Assembly (NCBI GenBank): GCA_947453875.1
Contig: CANGIH010000053.1
Coordinates: 1-10,183 of the forward strand
Source of the DNA: Planctomycetaceae bacterium
Lineage (GTDB): Bacteria > Planctomycetota > Planctomycetia > Pirellulales > UBA1268
DNA length: 10,183 bases
Direction of reading: 5' to 3'
The notes beneath the pieces were generated by a model that saw only the letters and a list, made by a program, of their open reading frames with translations, did not search any database and was not told the DNA's origin. This document shows, in pieces, positions 1 through 5,814 of this stretch (within the stretch, counting starts at the first letter, position 1; the number at the start of each line of letters is the position of its first letter). Made by a program: the position numbers and the translations under genes.

Positions 1-2
1 GG

Positions 3-89
3 TACCACTACCTCGGGGCGGCGAAGATTCTCGCCCCCATCGGCAAGGCGTTTGCAGGGGCTCTTGTCGAAATGAAAGCGGCCGAATAG
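3..89 (+). CDS. C-terminal end of a protein, possibly sialate O-acetylesterase-like (partial)
   Basis: Only the last 28 codons are in the window, ending at TAG 87-89; the frame is open to the left edge. The tail begins YHYLGAAKILAPIGKAFAGA and ends EMKAAE. A tail of the form 'YHY-G-AK-x-x-x-x-IGKAFA-A' resembles my recollection of the end of planctomycete sialate O-acetylesterase-like (SASA/DUF303, SGNH-type) proteins, in which a His near the C-terminus completes the catalytic site. That match is from memory over a very short stretch and could be wrong. The stop codon lies 31 nt before the first attC site, so this gene may itself be the end of a cassette, or the chromosomal gene at the edge of the array. 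Confidence 0.45.
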   Translation, partial: YHYLGAAKILAPIGKAFAGALVEMKAAE

Positions 90-120
90 CGTCCCGAGCG
101 AGTCTGTGGCTGGCGAGGAG

Positions 121-209
121 GTCGAACCAGGCGTTGGAGCAGACTCGCGATAGCGTCCGGCGGCATCGCGAGCCGGTTGGTCGCGGGCTGCTCAACTTAT
201 TCGTTTGGC
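121..209 (+). other. attC recombination site 1
   Basis: An 89-nt imperfect inverted repeat with attC architecture. The R'' box is GTCGAAC (121-127) and the R' box is GTTTGGC (203-209); their reverse complements match at 5 of 7 positions, and the GTT/AAC ends required by integron integrases are kept. After 6-nt spacers the arms pair again: 133-150 (GTTGGAGCAGACTCGCGA) with 181-196 (TCGCGGGCTGCTCAAC), the left arm having two extra bases, as attC extrahelical bases do. The stem resumes as CCGGC (157-161) with GCCGG (172-176). It lies between the stop of the preceding gene (89) and the ATG of the ASCH gene (224), on the strand expected for cassettes read left to right. Confidence 0.7.
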
Positions 210-223
210 CACAGGCACACACT

Positions 224-703
224 ATGGCGGTCCCTCCGCACTTGGAGCCGTTCTGGCGGTCGTTCGCAGCAATCGCTCAAGGGCCGATAGACAAGCGGTT
301 CTACGAGGCCTTCTACTTTGGCGACAGCGAGGCTTTGGCCAACGAGCTCGCTGCCTTGGTCTTGGCGGGCAAGAAGCGAGCAACCGCGGGCTCAGTCTGG
401 TCTGCCGAAGCTGAAGGCAAGCGGTTGCCTGAACCCGGTGACTTAAGCATCGTCACCAATTGGTCCGGCGAGCCACTGTGTGTCATCGAAACCGAGTCGG
501 TAAACCTCACGCCCTTCAATGAAGTGCAAGCGGACTTCGCCGCTGCAGAAGGAGAAGGTGATGGATCCTTGAAGTTCTGGCGCGAGGCGCATCGTCGCTA
601 CTTCAGCCGCGAGTGCAAGGCCGCCGGCCGCCAGTTCAGCGAGAGCATGCTTGTCGCCTGCGAGCGCTTCAAAGTCCTCTACTCCGTGCCGATTGGGGCC
701 TAA
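224..703 (+). CDS. ASCH-domain protein (cassette-borne)
   Basis: A 159-residue protein of the ASCH superfamily (COG4405/YhfF-like). ASCH domains are PUA-like beta-barrels that bind RNA or nucleotides; E. coli YqfB of this superfamily hydrolyses N4-acetylcytidine. Visible signatures are GKKRATAG at 49-56 (the conserved Lys-Lys-Arg-Ala-Thr loop), PGD at 71-73, GEPLCVIETESV at 82-93, AAAEGEGDGSL at 106-116, FWREAHRRYF at 118-127 and SMLVACERFKVLY at 141-153. The length fits the family. The frame is open back to a TTG at 134, but that codon lies inside attC site 1, so ATG 224 is chosen; it has no clear Shine-Dalgarno. The stop TAA (701-703) sits within the R'' box of attC site 2, a common arrangement for cassette genes. 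The family is clear; the substrate is not. Confidence 0.88.
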   Translation: MAVPPHLEPFWRSFAAIAQGPIDKRFYEAFYFGDSEALANELAALVLAGKKRATAGSVWSAEAEGKRLPEPGDLSIVTNWSGEPLCVIETESVNLTPFNEVQADFAAAEGEGDGSLKFWREAHRRYFSRECKAAGRQFSESMLVACERFKVLYSVPIGA

Positions 704-826
704 CCCCTCGCTCAAGCTGAGTCCCAACGGCGGGCCACGCTGGCCAGGTCGGCGGTAGCCTGTACATTCTCTATAATCTGGCCCGCGTGGCCCACCGATG
801 GTGCCAACTGAGCTCGCACGTTAGGC
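698..826 (+). other. attC recombination site 2
   Basis: A 129-nt attC site with consensus core boxes: R'' GCCTAAC (698-704) and R' GTTAGGC (820-826) are exact reverse complements and fit RYYYAAC/GTTRRRY. Inside, after 5-6 nt, the arms pair through GCTCA (710-714) with TGAGC (809-813). A long stem follows: 729-747 pairs with 778-796 at 17 of 19 positions (GGGCCACGC core). The loop is AT-richer (about 748-777). The left half resembles the well-known class 1 integron 59-base elements (GCCTAAC, short spacer, TCAAGC), by memory. It overlaps the stop of the ASCH gene and precedes the next small gene by 44 nt. Confidence 0.85.
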
Positions 827-870
827 CACCTTCGCTTTTCGCCTCAATCGACCACACCACAGAGCGATCA

Positions 871-1116
871 ATGATGCGCGATTGGAGTGAGGTAACCCTC
901 GCTGTCATGGGGCGGCGTTCAGACTCCTTCGTCCAAGGAATCACCCTGTTCTTCGCGATGGCGGGAGCATTGATGGCTCTTTGTTTGGGCGGCCAGAACA
1001 TCTGGGGGATGTGGATTCCCTTGTGTTTCATCACGATTCCACCGATCCATTCCCTTTGCCGAGAGGTTCTTCGCTTGCGTCGCAAGATTGAAGATTTAGA
1101 GAAACGATTAGGGTGA
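871..1116 (+). CDS. Small two-helix membrane protein of unknown function (probable cassette gene)
   Basis: An 81-residue protein. Residues about 19-40 (rich in F, L, A, M) and about 45-60 form two likely membrane segments. The C-terminus (62-80) is charged and heptad-like, ending in LRRKIEDLEKRLG, suggesting a short cytoplasmic coiled coil. The frame stays open upstream to a GTG at 787, but that is inside attC site 2, so ATG 871 (or ATG 874) is preferred; no good Shine-Dalgarno is seen. Base composition is visibly AT-richer than the genes to the right, as is usual for cassettes. I do not recognise a family. It lies between attC site 2 and an attC-like repeat. It could be a non-expressed frame, but the membrane/coiled-coil pattern argues for a real gene. 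Confidence 0.6.
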   Translation: MMRDWSEVTLAVMGRRSDSFVQGITLFFAMAGALMALCLGGQNIWGMWIPLCFITIPPIHSLCREVLRLRRKIEDLEKRLG

Positions 1117-1119
1117 TTG

Positions 1120-1202
1120 TGGCAACGCTGCCTATCCACGCGAAGCAGTAGCCTCGTGGCAGCGTCCTGCGGCGTGGATAGTCCTTTGGCGTCGAGTTGC
1201 TG
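1120..1202 (+). other. attC-like inverted repeat (degenerate candidate attC site 3)
   Basis: Beginning 4 nt after the stop of the preceding small gene. The outer boxes TGGCAAC (1120-1126) and GTTGCTG (1196-1202) pair through GCAAC/GTTGC, keeping the AAC and GTT ends. Inside, CTATCCACGC (1132-1141) pairs perfectly with GCGTGGATAG (1172-1181). The 83-nt size and position after a stop codon fit an attC. Against it, the R' box does not match GTTRRRY, and the spacers between box and stem are unequal (5 versus 14 nt). It may be a decayed attC or an unrelated terminator-like hairpin. Confidence 0.4.
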
Positions 1203-1243
1203 ATCGCTGGCTTTCGGCGGCGGAGGTATCGGGAGTACGTGCG

Positions 1244-1639
1244 ATGCGGTTGATGATTGTCCTGTCGCTCCTCGTCAACGTGGCCGTCCTTGTGCCGGTG
1301 TGTGCCGGCTTGCTGGCGAACGCTTCGTGGACAACGTCGGCGTATGGCGAGGCTGCGCCGGCCCGTGCCATCCTGCTGTCGGTCTACATGGCGATTGGGC
1401 TTTGCTCGATGTTGTTGCTAATCCGCCGCGAGCCGAAGGCCGTCGCGGCGTTGCTGCTCGTGCAGGTGTTGTACAAGGTCACGACGCCGCTCACGGTGGG
1501 GACGGTCACCAACCCGGTGGTGGTGAGCAACCTCGTCGTCGCTGTGGTCCATGCGGCCACCCTGGCTTGCCTTTGGTCGAGCGGGGCACTGGGTGGATCG
1601 ACGGATGACCGGCCGGCGGGCGAGGCGAAGATGTGTTGA
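1244..1639 (+). CDS. Four-helix membrane protein of unknown function
   Basis: A 131-residue, strongly hydrophobic protein. Four likely membrane helices are seen at about 4-25, 41-60, 65-82 and 90-112, followed by a short hydrophilic tail. Between helices 1 and 2 is a polar loop (SWTTSAYGEAAPAR), and before helix 3 a basic RREPK turn, which by the positive-inside rule is probably cytoplasmic. ATG 1244 is preceded by GGGAG (1231-1235) with an 8-nt spacer, a good ribosome binding site. The motif VLYKVTTPLTVGTVTNPVVVSNL is distinctive, but I cannot assign it to a named family. It follows the attC-like repeat at 1120-1202, so it may be a cassette gene, but I find no attC after it. Confidence 0.75.
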   Translation: MRLMIVLSLLVNVAVLVPVCAGLLANASWTTSAYGEAAPARAILLSVYMAIGLCSMLLLIRREPKAVAALLLVQVLYKVTTPLTVGTVTNPVVVSNLVVAVVHAATLACLWSSGALGGSTDDRPAGEAKMC

Positions 1640-1652
1640 TCGACTCAACTCA

Positions 1653-1916
1653 CACGGAACATTCACGGTGGCGTTGTCGGTGACACGCAACGCGCCGTCG
1701 GACGACGGCAGTCAGACTTTTACCACGTTGGTTCAGCCAAGGACTCCGTGAGGAGGGTGCGCGGGTGGGCCGTCCACGTACACGTTCAACGATGAGCGAT
1801 TGCTCGACGAAGTTCTCGCGGTCACCGCCACCGGCCAGCGCAACCAGGTTGCAATCCACGCCACCCGCGGGATGGGGCGCCGAGTCCGGGGGCGTTCGGC
1901 CAAGACGAGGGAGTGC
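1653..1916 (+). pseudogene. Possible coding relic of a larger exported/repeat protein
   Basis: Between two genes, one frame reads as protein-like sequence on both sides of a single in-frame TGA (1749-1751). Before the stop it reads GTFTVALSVTRNAPSDDGSQ, then TFTTLVQP (1656 onward). After it comes STYTFNDERLLDEVLAVTATG (about 1773-1835). The first part has the beta-strand pattern of PKD-like or other surface-protein repeats; the second is reminiscent of Rhs/YD-type or filamentous surface proteins. No start codon with a ribosome binding site is seen, and no complete domain remains. It could be the eroded 3' end of a large secreted protein, or a chance open frame in GC-rich DNA. The next gene (1920) continues in the same frame but has its own ATG and ribosome binding site. 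Confidence 0.25.
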
Positions 1917-1919
1917 AGT

Positions 1920-2543
1920 ATGGTGTGGCTTCTGGCCGCGGTTGGCGCGGTCGTCATGACCCTGGCTCGCATTGTCCACGATGTGTGGGCGCAGTACCGC
2001 ACGGGCCAAAGGAGCGTCGCGACGGCGTTGGCGATCACGTGCATCGTCGCTGGGCTGCCCGTGGTGTACGCCGCCGAGCAGGCCAAGGCGGCGGGGATGC
2101 GGACCGCCCTCCAGGCAGTGAGCATCGGCTTAGGCATCGGGGGCGGCGTCTTCGGGGCGGTGGGGTTGGTCCTGGATCGAAGACTGGGGAAGGCCCGCGA
2201 CGCGCATCAGGGCGACACGGATTCCCTGCCGATGAAGACCACCTTTGAAGCTGGTGTGACACTCGGCCGCGCCCAGTGGATCACATCGATCGAGGCGGAT
2301 GAAGCCATGAAGAGGCTTTGGATCGGCTTGACACACCATCCCGAGAGCCACGCCACAGAGCGACGCATCGAGTTTCATGGCGTGACGAAGGTCGTTTCGG
2401 AGTGGTCTGAGCGAGATGACGGCTGCATGGAATCAATCCTTGGGGCAAACGAAGACCATGACGGGCAACAGCTGCGGTACATGCTTGTCACGGAACAGCG
2501 GGCACTGACGATCTGGGCATCCGAGCCAGCGACAATCAGCTGA
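1920..2543 (+). CDS. Membrane-anchored protein with soluble C-terminal domain, unknown function
   Basis: A 207-residue protein. Three likely membrane segments lie at about 1-16, 33-52 and 63-85 (the last glycine-rich, GLGIGGGVFGAVGLVL). A hydrophilic domain of roughly 120 residues follows, carrying ERRIEFHGVTKVVSEWSERD and ending in a beta-like stretch (LRYMLVTEQRALTIWASE). ATG 1920 is preceded by GAGGGAG (about 1907-1913) at a proper distance. The frame is open upstream to a TTG at 1800, but that part looks like a relic and is excluded. The C-terminal domain's alternating pattern and its place after a possible surface-protein relic would suit an immunity-type protein of a polymorphic toxin locus; that is a guess. 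I do not recognise the family. Confidence 0.65.
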   Translation: MVWLLAAVGAVVMTLARIVHDVWAQYRTGQRSVATALAITCIVAGLPVVYAAEQAKAAGMRTALQAVSIGLGIGGGVFGAVGLVLDRRLGKARDAHQGDTDSLPMKTTFEAGVTLGRAQWITSIEADEAMKRLWIGLTHHPESHATERRIEFHGVTKVVSEWSERDDGCMESILGANEDHDGQQLRYMLVTEQRALTIWASEPATIS

Positions 2544-2673
2544 TCCACCACGCGGAAGGGTGGGCCCTGATGAGATCTGCCGACGGCGTAGCGAGCAAGG
2601 GTGCATGACCTGTGGAGATCGGTTCGTGGCGACGGCCGACTCTGGGGAGATCACGGGGGGCTTGCGTGAGCGC

Positions 2674-2701
2674 GCCATCTGATGCATGCCATCTGATACA
2701 T
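2674..2701 (+). repeat. Tandem 14-bp duplication in the 2544-2773 spacer
   Basis: GCCATCTGATGCAT (2674-2687) is followed directly by GCCATCTGATACAT (2688-2701), two copies differing at one base. The surrounding 230-nt spacer between the membrane-protein gene and pdxH shows no gene, no attC, and only a short GC hairpin (GGGCAG-GCTGCCC, about 2725-2737) without a T-run. The duplication may be a replication slip or a paired regulator site upstream of pdxH; nothing decides between these. Confidence 0.6.
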
Positions 2702-2773
2702 TCGGAGCCGTACGGCTGAGCGGGCAGGCTGCCCACCCAGACGCCATCCTCGACGCCCCCGTGAAGCACCGCC

Positions 2774-3421
2774 ATGGAACAGAGATCCACGCACGCCCGC
2801 AAGGAATACGAGCAGGGAGCGCTTGACGAGGCCACCGTGGCCCGCGACCCGATCCGCCAGTTCGCAGCCTGGTATGACGGGGCCGTGGCTGCCGGCGTGC
2901 CGGAGCCCGAGGCGATGACGCTCTCCACAGCGACGCCTGACGGTATTCCCTCGGCCCGGATCGTGCTCCTCCGTGGCTTCGATGCCGCAGGCTTCTGCTT
3001 CTTCACGAACTACGGCAGCCGCAAGGGGCGCGAACTGACGGCAAACCCCCACGCCGCACTCACGTTTCACTGGGCCGAACTCGAACAGCAGGTGAGGATC
3101 GAGGGACGCGTCGTGCGGACGACGGCCGCGGAGTCGGACGAGTATTTCCGCACGCGGCCGGCGACGTCGCGGATCGGGGCCTGGAGTTCACCGCAGAGCG
3201 AAGTGATTCCCGACCGGGCGGCGCTCGAGTCGCTTTTCGCCCGCTTCTGTGCGGAGCATCCGAATCACGAGACGATTCCGCGGCCACCGAACTGGGGCGG
3301 CTTCCGGCTTGTGCCGGAGCGGATCGAGTTCTGGCAGGGCAGGCCGAGCCGACTCCACGATCGGATCTGCTTCCGTCGCGGCCCGGGAGACGCGTGGATC
3401 CTCGAGCGGCTCGCTCCCTGA
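2774..3421 (+). CDS. pdxH: Pyridoxamine/pyridoxine 5'-phosphate oxidase
   Basis: Makes pyridoxal 5'-phosphate from pyridoxamine or pyridoxine 5'-phosphate with O2, using FMN; last step of the PLP pathway and of salvage, cytosolic homodimer. The 215 residues match the usual length. Family landmarks in order: the DPIRQFAAWYDGA N-terminal helix (25-37), ARIVLLRGFD (61-70, FMN/substrate contacts), FFTNYGSRKG (76-85, FMN phosphate), FHWAELEQQVRIEG (98-111), SDEYFRTRPATSRIGAWSS (121-139), and the C-terminal signature PPNWGGFRLVPERIEFWQGR (171-190), RLHDRI (193-198) and WILERLAP at the very end. ATG 2774 gives the full-length family start; upstream GAAG is a weak ribosome binding site. It converges on yqgE. 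The gene is intact and typical. Confidence 0.97.
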   Translation: MEQRSTHARKEYEQGALDEATVARDPIRQFAAWYDGAVAAGVPEPEAMTLSTATPDGIPSARIVLLRGFDAAGFCFFTNYGSRKGRELTANPHAALTFHWAELEQQVRIEGRVVRTTAAESDEYFRTRPATSRIGAWSSPQSEVIPDRAALESLFARFCAEHPNHETIPRPPNWGGFRLVPERIEFWQGRPSRLHDRICFRRGPGDAWILERLAP

Positions 3422-3448
3422 CGATCGGAGCGAGGCGCGGAGCGCTTC

Positions 3449-3466
3449 CCGCCCTGCTTTGGGCGG
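3449..3466. terminator. Shared hairpin between convergent pdxH and yqgE
   Basis: CCGCCC (3449-3454), loop TGCTTT, GGGCGG (3461-3466): a perfect 6-bp GC stem starting 28 nt after the pdxH stop and abutting the yqgE stop codon on the other strand. There is no T-run on either side, so it would be an atypical terminator, but its position between two convergent genes suits a bidirectional one. Confidence 0.45.
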
Positions 3467-4018
3467 TCAGTTGTGCCAGGGCTGGGCCGGCAGGTGCTTG
3501 ATGCGGAGCGAGGCGGCGAGGTTGGTGTCGGCGATGTGTGTCCTGGTTCGTTGCCACAACGAATCGCAGTCGGCGAACACAAGCCCGCTTGTGGCGGCGG
3601 TGATGATCCAGTCCCCCGCCTCCAGTTCGGCGTCAAGCTGGCCGGCACCCCAGCCGGCATAGCCGGTGAAGACCCGCAGCGGGTCGCTCCTGTCACGGAC
3701 GAGCGTGACGAGCAGATCCCTGTGCATGGCGAGAAAAACCCCAGGCACGATCGCACGCTCGGCCATGGCGGCGGTGTCGTGCAAGACGAGCAGGGGGCCT
3801 TGGAGAGGCCCGCCGGTCATCACCGGCAGATCGAGTGGGCAGGGCCCGTGGGCTAGATCGTCCCAGATGGCATCGAGGCGATGGGCTCCGGGGCGGTTGA
3901 GCACCACACCGAGGGCCCCGCCGGAATCGTGCTCAAGCAGCAGGACCACGGTCCGGGAGAAGTTCGGATCATCAAGAGCCGGAGAGGCGACGAGCAGCTT
4001 TCCGGAGAGCGAATCCAT
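3467..4018 (-). CDS. yqgE: YqgE/AlgH family protein
   Basis: A 183-residue protein of the YqgE/AlgH family (DUF179, COG1678). The family folds as an alpha/beta protein of unclear function; Pseudomonas AlgH was named for an effect on alginate. Signatures: SGKLLVASPALDDPNFSRTV near the N-terminus (5-24), LGVVLNRP (36-43), GGPLQGPLLVLH (69-80), the hallmark TGYAGWGAGQLDAE (118-131) and DW (136-137). Length is as expected. ATG at 4018 (minus strand) fits the family start; no Shine-Dalgarno is visible. In other bacteria it often neighbours ruvX/yqgF, which is not the case here. It stands alone, convergent with pdxH and divergent from the DUF1254 gene. Confidence 0.95.
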   Translation of the reverse strand: MDSLSGKLLVASPALDDPNFSRTVVLLLEHDSGGALGVVLNRPGAHRLDAIWDDLAHGPCPLDLPVMTGGPLQGPLLVLHDTAAMAERAIVPGVFLAMHRDLLVTLVRDRSDPLRVFTGYAGWGAGQLDAELEAGDWIITAATSGLVFADCDSLWQRTRTHIADTNLAASLRIKHLPAQPWHN

Positions 4019-4270
4019 CGACGGCTCGTTGACCAGGGGCGTGGCGGAGGATCGGGGGAGCGTGTGCCGCAGAGGCTATCTGGACGAGAGCGACGATCCC
4101 GTTCGGGCGGCAGGATCACTCCGCAAACATTCTATCGGCCGGTCGGCTCCCAAGCCCGGTCGCGGAGACAATCGACCTCGCCCCGGGCCGTCATGGTGCA
4201 AAGCGGGATCAGCATCCAGGACGGCCGGGAGTAGACTTTCCTCCCCGCTCCGGGGCAGGCCCCTGACGGC

Positions 4271-4290
4271 GTCGTTTGCGATCAAACGAC
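4271..4290. promoter_or_regulatory. Perfect 8+8 inverted repeat upstream of the DUF1254 gene
   Basis: GTCGTTTG (4271-4278), CGAT, CAAACGAC (4283-4290): a perfect inverted repeat with a 4-nt centre, 37 nt before the GTG start at 4328. It could be a dimeric repressor operator (TetR/LacI-like spacing) or an RNA hairpin in the leader. It lies in the 309-nt spacer 4019-4327 between divergent yqgE and the DUF1254 gene. The rest of that spacer holds a GGGGC-AG-GCCCC repeat (4252-4263) and no gene or recognisable sigma-70 promoter. Confidence 0.5.
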
Positions 4291-4327
4291 CAAGACGCAA
4301 CCATTGGACACCGAGGAGGATCGAGGC

Positions 4328-5737
4328 GTGGCATCGGATGGATACTTGCCCACCACCGGCACTGTGAAATCGCGGCTTGGCCCGCTCGAGCTTGAAAACG
4401 GCTACCCGGCCGCCACCACCATTGAGAAGGTGTTCGACGACCTCGACTTCCAGCGTGCCTGCCAGGCCTATCTCTGGGCCCTGCCGCTGATGGCCATGCA
4501 GCAGTGGCAAAGCGAGCATCTGACGAAATTCGGTGCCGGGAAACTCGACTACGTCGACTATCTCACCTTCCAGGACAAGCTCGGCCTCCTCACCGCCAAC
4601 GCCACCACCCCCTACATCATGGCCTTCCCCAACCTGAGGGAGTCGGGGCCACTCGTATTGGAGATTCCTGCCGGGCCCACGGCGGGTGGATGCACCGATT
4701 TCTGGCAGCGGCCGATCACCGATTCGGGGCAGACCGGGCCCGACAAGGGAGCGGGGGGGAGCTATCTGATCCTCGGGCCCGATCACCCAGACATGCGGCC
4801 GGAGGGCTACTTCGTGTTCCGCTCGCCGACGGTCAACATCTTCTCGGCCCACCGCGTCCTCGATCCTGATCCCGTCAAGGCACGGGCGCTGATCGAGGGC
4901 CTGCGGATCTATCCCTACGCCCAGCGGGACAATCCCCCCCCCACCCGCCACATCTCCCCCGCCGGGAGGAAGTGGAGCGGCGAGCAGCCCCGCGGGCTCG
5001 CCTTCTGGGAGGGCCTGAAAAGGATGGTCGACGAAGAGCCGGTCCACGAGCGCGATCGGATGATCATGGGCATGCTCCAGCCGCTGGGCATCGAGAAGGG
5101 GAAGCCCTTTGCACCGACACCAAGACAACAAAAGCTTCTCGCCGACGCCGCAGAGACCGGTGAAGTGATGGCCCGTGCGATCGCTTATCAAAAGCGATTC
5201 GCCGGGGCCAGGGTCTGGCCGGACCGCCACTGGGAGAAGTCGCTGATGCTCGCCGAGACCAGTCAGGAGGCACTCCACCATACCCAACTCGACGAACGGA
5301 CAAGCTGGTTCTACGAGGCGGTCGGTGTCTCGGTGGGGATGATGGGCCGTGCGGTCGGCGTAGGACAGGTCTATCTGGAGGCCACCAAGGACCATGCCGG
5401 CAACTGGCTCGAAGGAGGCAGACACTACCGCCTCACGGTGCCGAAGGAGGTGCCTGTGGCGCAGTTCTGGTCGGTCACCGTCTACAGCAACCAGACCCGC
5501 TGCTTCGTCGACACCGGCATCCAGCCCGATCGGTCATCCCGCGACACGATCGTCACCAACCCAGACGGCTCAGTCGATCTCTTCTTCGGTCCGTCACTTT
5601 TAGCCGACGCACCGGAGAGCAACTGGATCAGGACGCTGCCGGGGCAGGGGTGGTTCAGCTACTTCCGCCTCTACGGCCCGACCGCGGCCTACTTCGATCG
5701 ATCCTGGGTGCTTGCCGATTTCGAGCCGACGACATGA
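4328..5737 (+). CDS. DUF1254/DUF1214 domain protein
   Basis: A 469-residue protein of the COG5361 type, with an N-terminal DUF1254 domain and a C-terminal DUF1214 domain. The DUF1254 region (roughly 30-180) shows RACQAYLWALPLMAMQQW and DKLGLLTANATTPYIMAF, then GPLVLEIP. The DUF1214 part (about 345-460) has VPKEVPVAQFWSVTVYSN from residue 371, followed by FVDTG. The biochemical role of the family is not established; members are often exported, but no signal peptide is seen here. The frame opens at a TTG (4304), yet GTG 4328 has a near-perfect ribosome binding site GAGGAGGA (4313-4320) with a 7-nt spacer, so it is chosen. An SDR gene follows after 77 nt in the same direction and may be co-transcribed. 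The long opposite-strand open frame here is a shadow. Confidence 0.9.
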   Translation: MASDGYLPTTGTVKSRLGPLELENGYPAATTIEKVFDDLDFQRACQAYLWALPLMAMQQWQSEHLTKFGAGKLDYVDYLTFQDKLGLLTANATTPYIMAFPNLRESGPLVLEIPAGPTAGGCTDFWQRPITDSGQTGPDKGAGGSYLILGPDHPDMRPEGYFVFRSPTVNIFSAHRVLDPDPVKARALIEGLRIYPYAQRDNPPPTRHISPAGRKWSGEQPRGLAFWEGLKRMVDEEPVHERDRMIMGMLQPLGIEKGKPFAPTPRQQKLLADAAETGEVMARAIAYQKRFAGARVWPDRHWEKSLMLAETSQEALHHTQLDERTSWFYEAVGVSVGMMGRAVGVGQVYLEATKDHAGNWLEGGRHYRLTVPKEVPVAQFWSVTVYSNQTRCFVDTGIQPDRSSRDTIVTNPDGSVDLFFGPSLLADAPESNWIRTLPGQGWFSYFRLYGPTAAYFDRSWVLADFEPTT

Positions 5738-5814
5738 TGATCGATCCTGATCGCCGCGGTTCATCCACGACGCGCGTGAGCCCATCGGGCACCCATGCCG
5801 GAGGGGCTTGAGTG

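Larger units (their letters stand above)
121..1202 (+). mobile_element. Integron gene-cassette array segment (attC cluster without visible integrase)
   Basis: Two strong attC sites (121-209, 698-826) and one degenerate candidate (1120-1202) punctuate + strand genes in the normal cassette order: gene, then attC just after its stop. Using the integrase cut point between G and TT of the R' box, cassette 1 (ASCH gene) spans about 204-820 (617 nt). Cassette 2 (small membrane protein) would span about 821-1196 (376 nt) if the third site is real. Both are ordinary cassette sizes, with one gene each and no promoter of their own that I can see. No tyrosine-recombinase integrase gene or attI is in the window, so this is either an inner part of a chromosomal integron or a CALIN. 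The array may extend to the left of the window. Confidence 0.65.

Noticed and set aside
134..223. N-terminal extension of the ASCH protein from TTG 134
   Set aside because: It would be encoded inside attC site 1 and has no ASCH-like sequence; ATG 224 matches the family length.
787..870. GTG 787 start for the small two-helix protein
   Set aside because: It lies in the right arm of attC site 2; ATG 871 is the first reasonable start outside it.
1668..1692. GCGTTG...CAACGC inverted repeat as an attC core
   Set aside because: The boxes are in the wrong orientation (GTT before AAC) and there is no inner stem of attC type.
2544..2773. An attC site ending the left array before pdxH
   Set aside because: No AAC...GTT core pair with complementary arms is present; only a short GC hairpin and the tandem duplication.
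4076..5425. 449-codon open frame on the minus strand opposite the DUF1254 gene
   Set aside because: It mirrors the codon pattern of a gene with clear family motifs, has no recognisable domain itself, and is a typical GC-rich antisense shadow.
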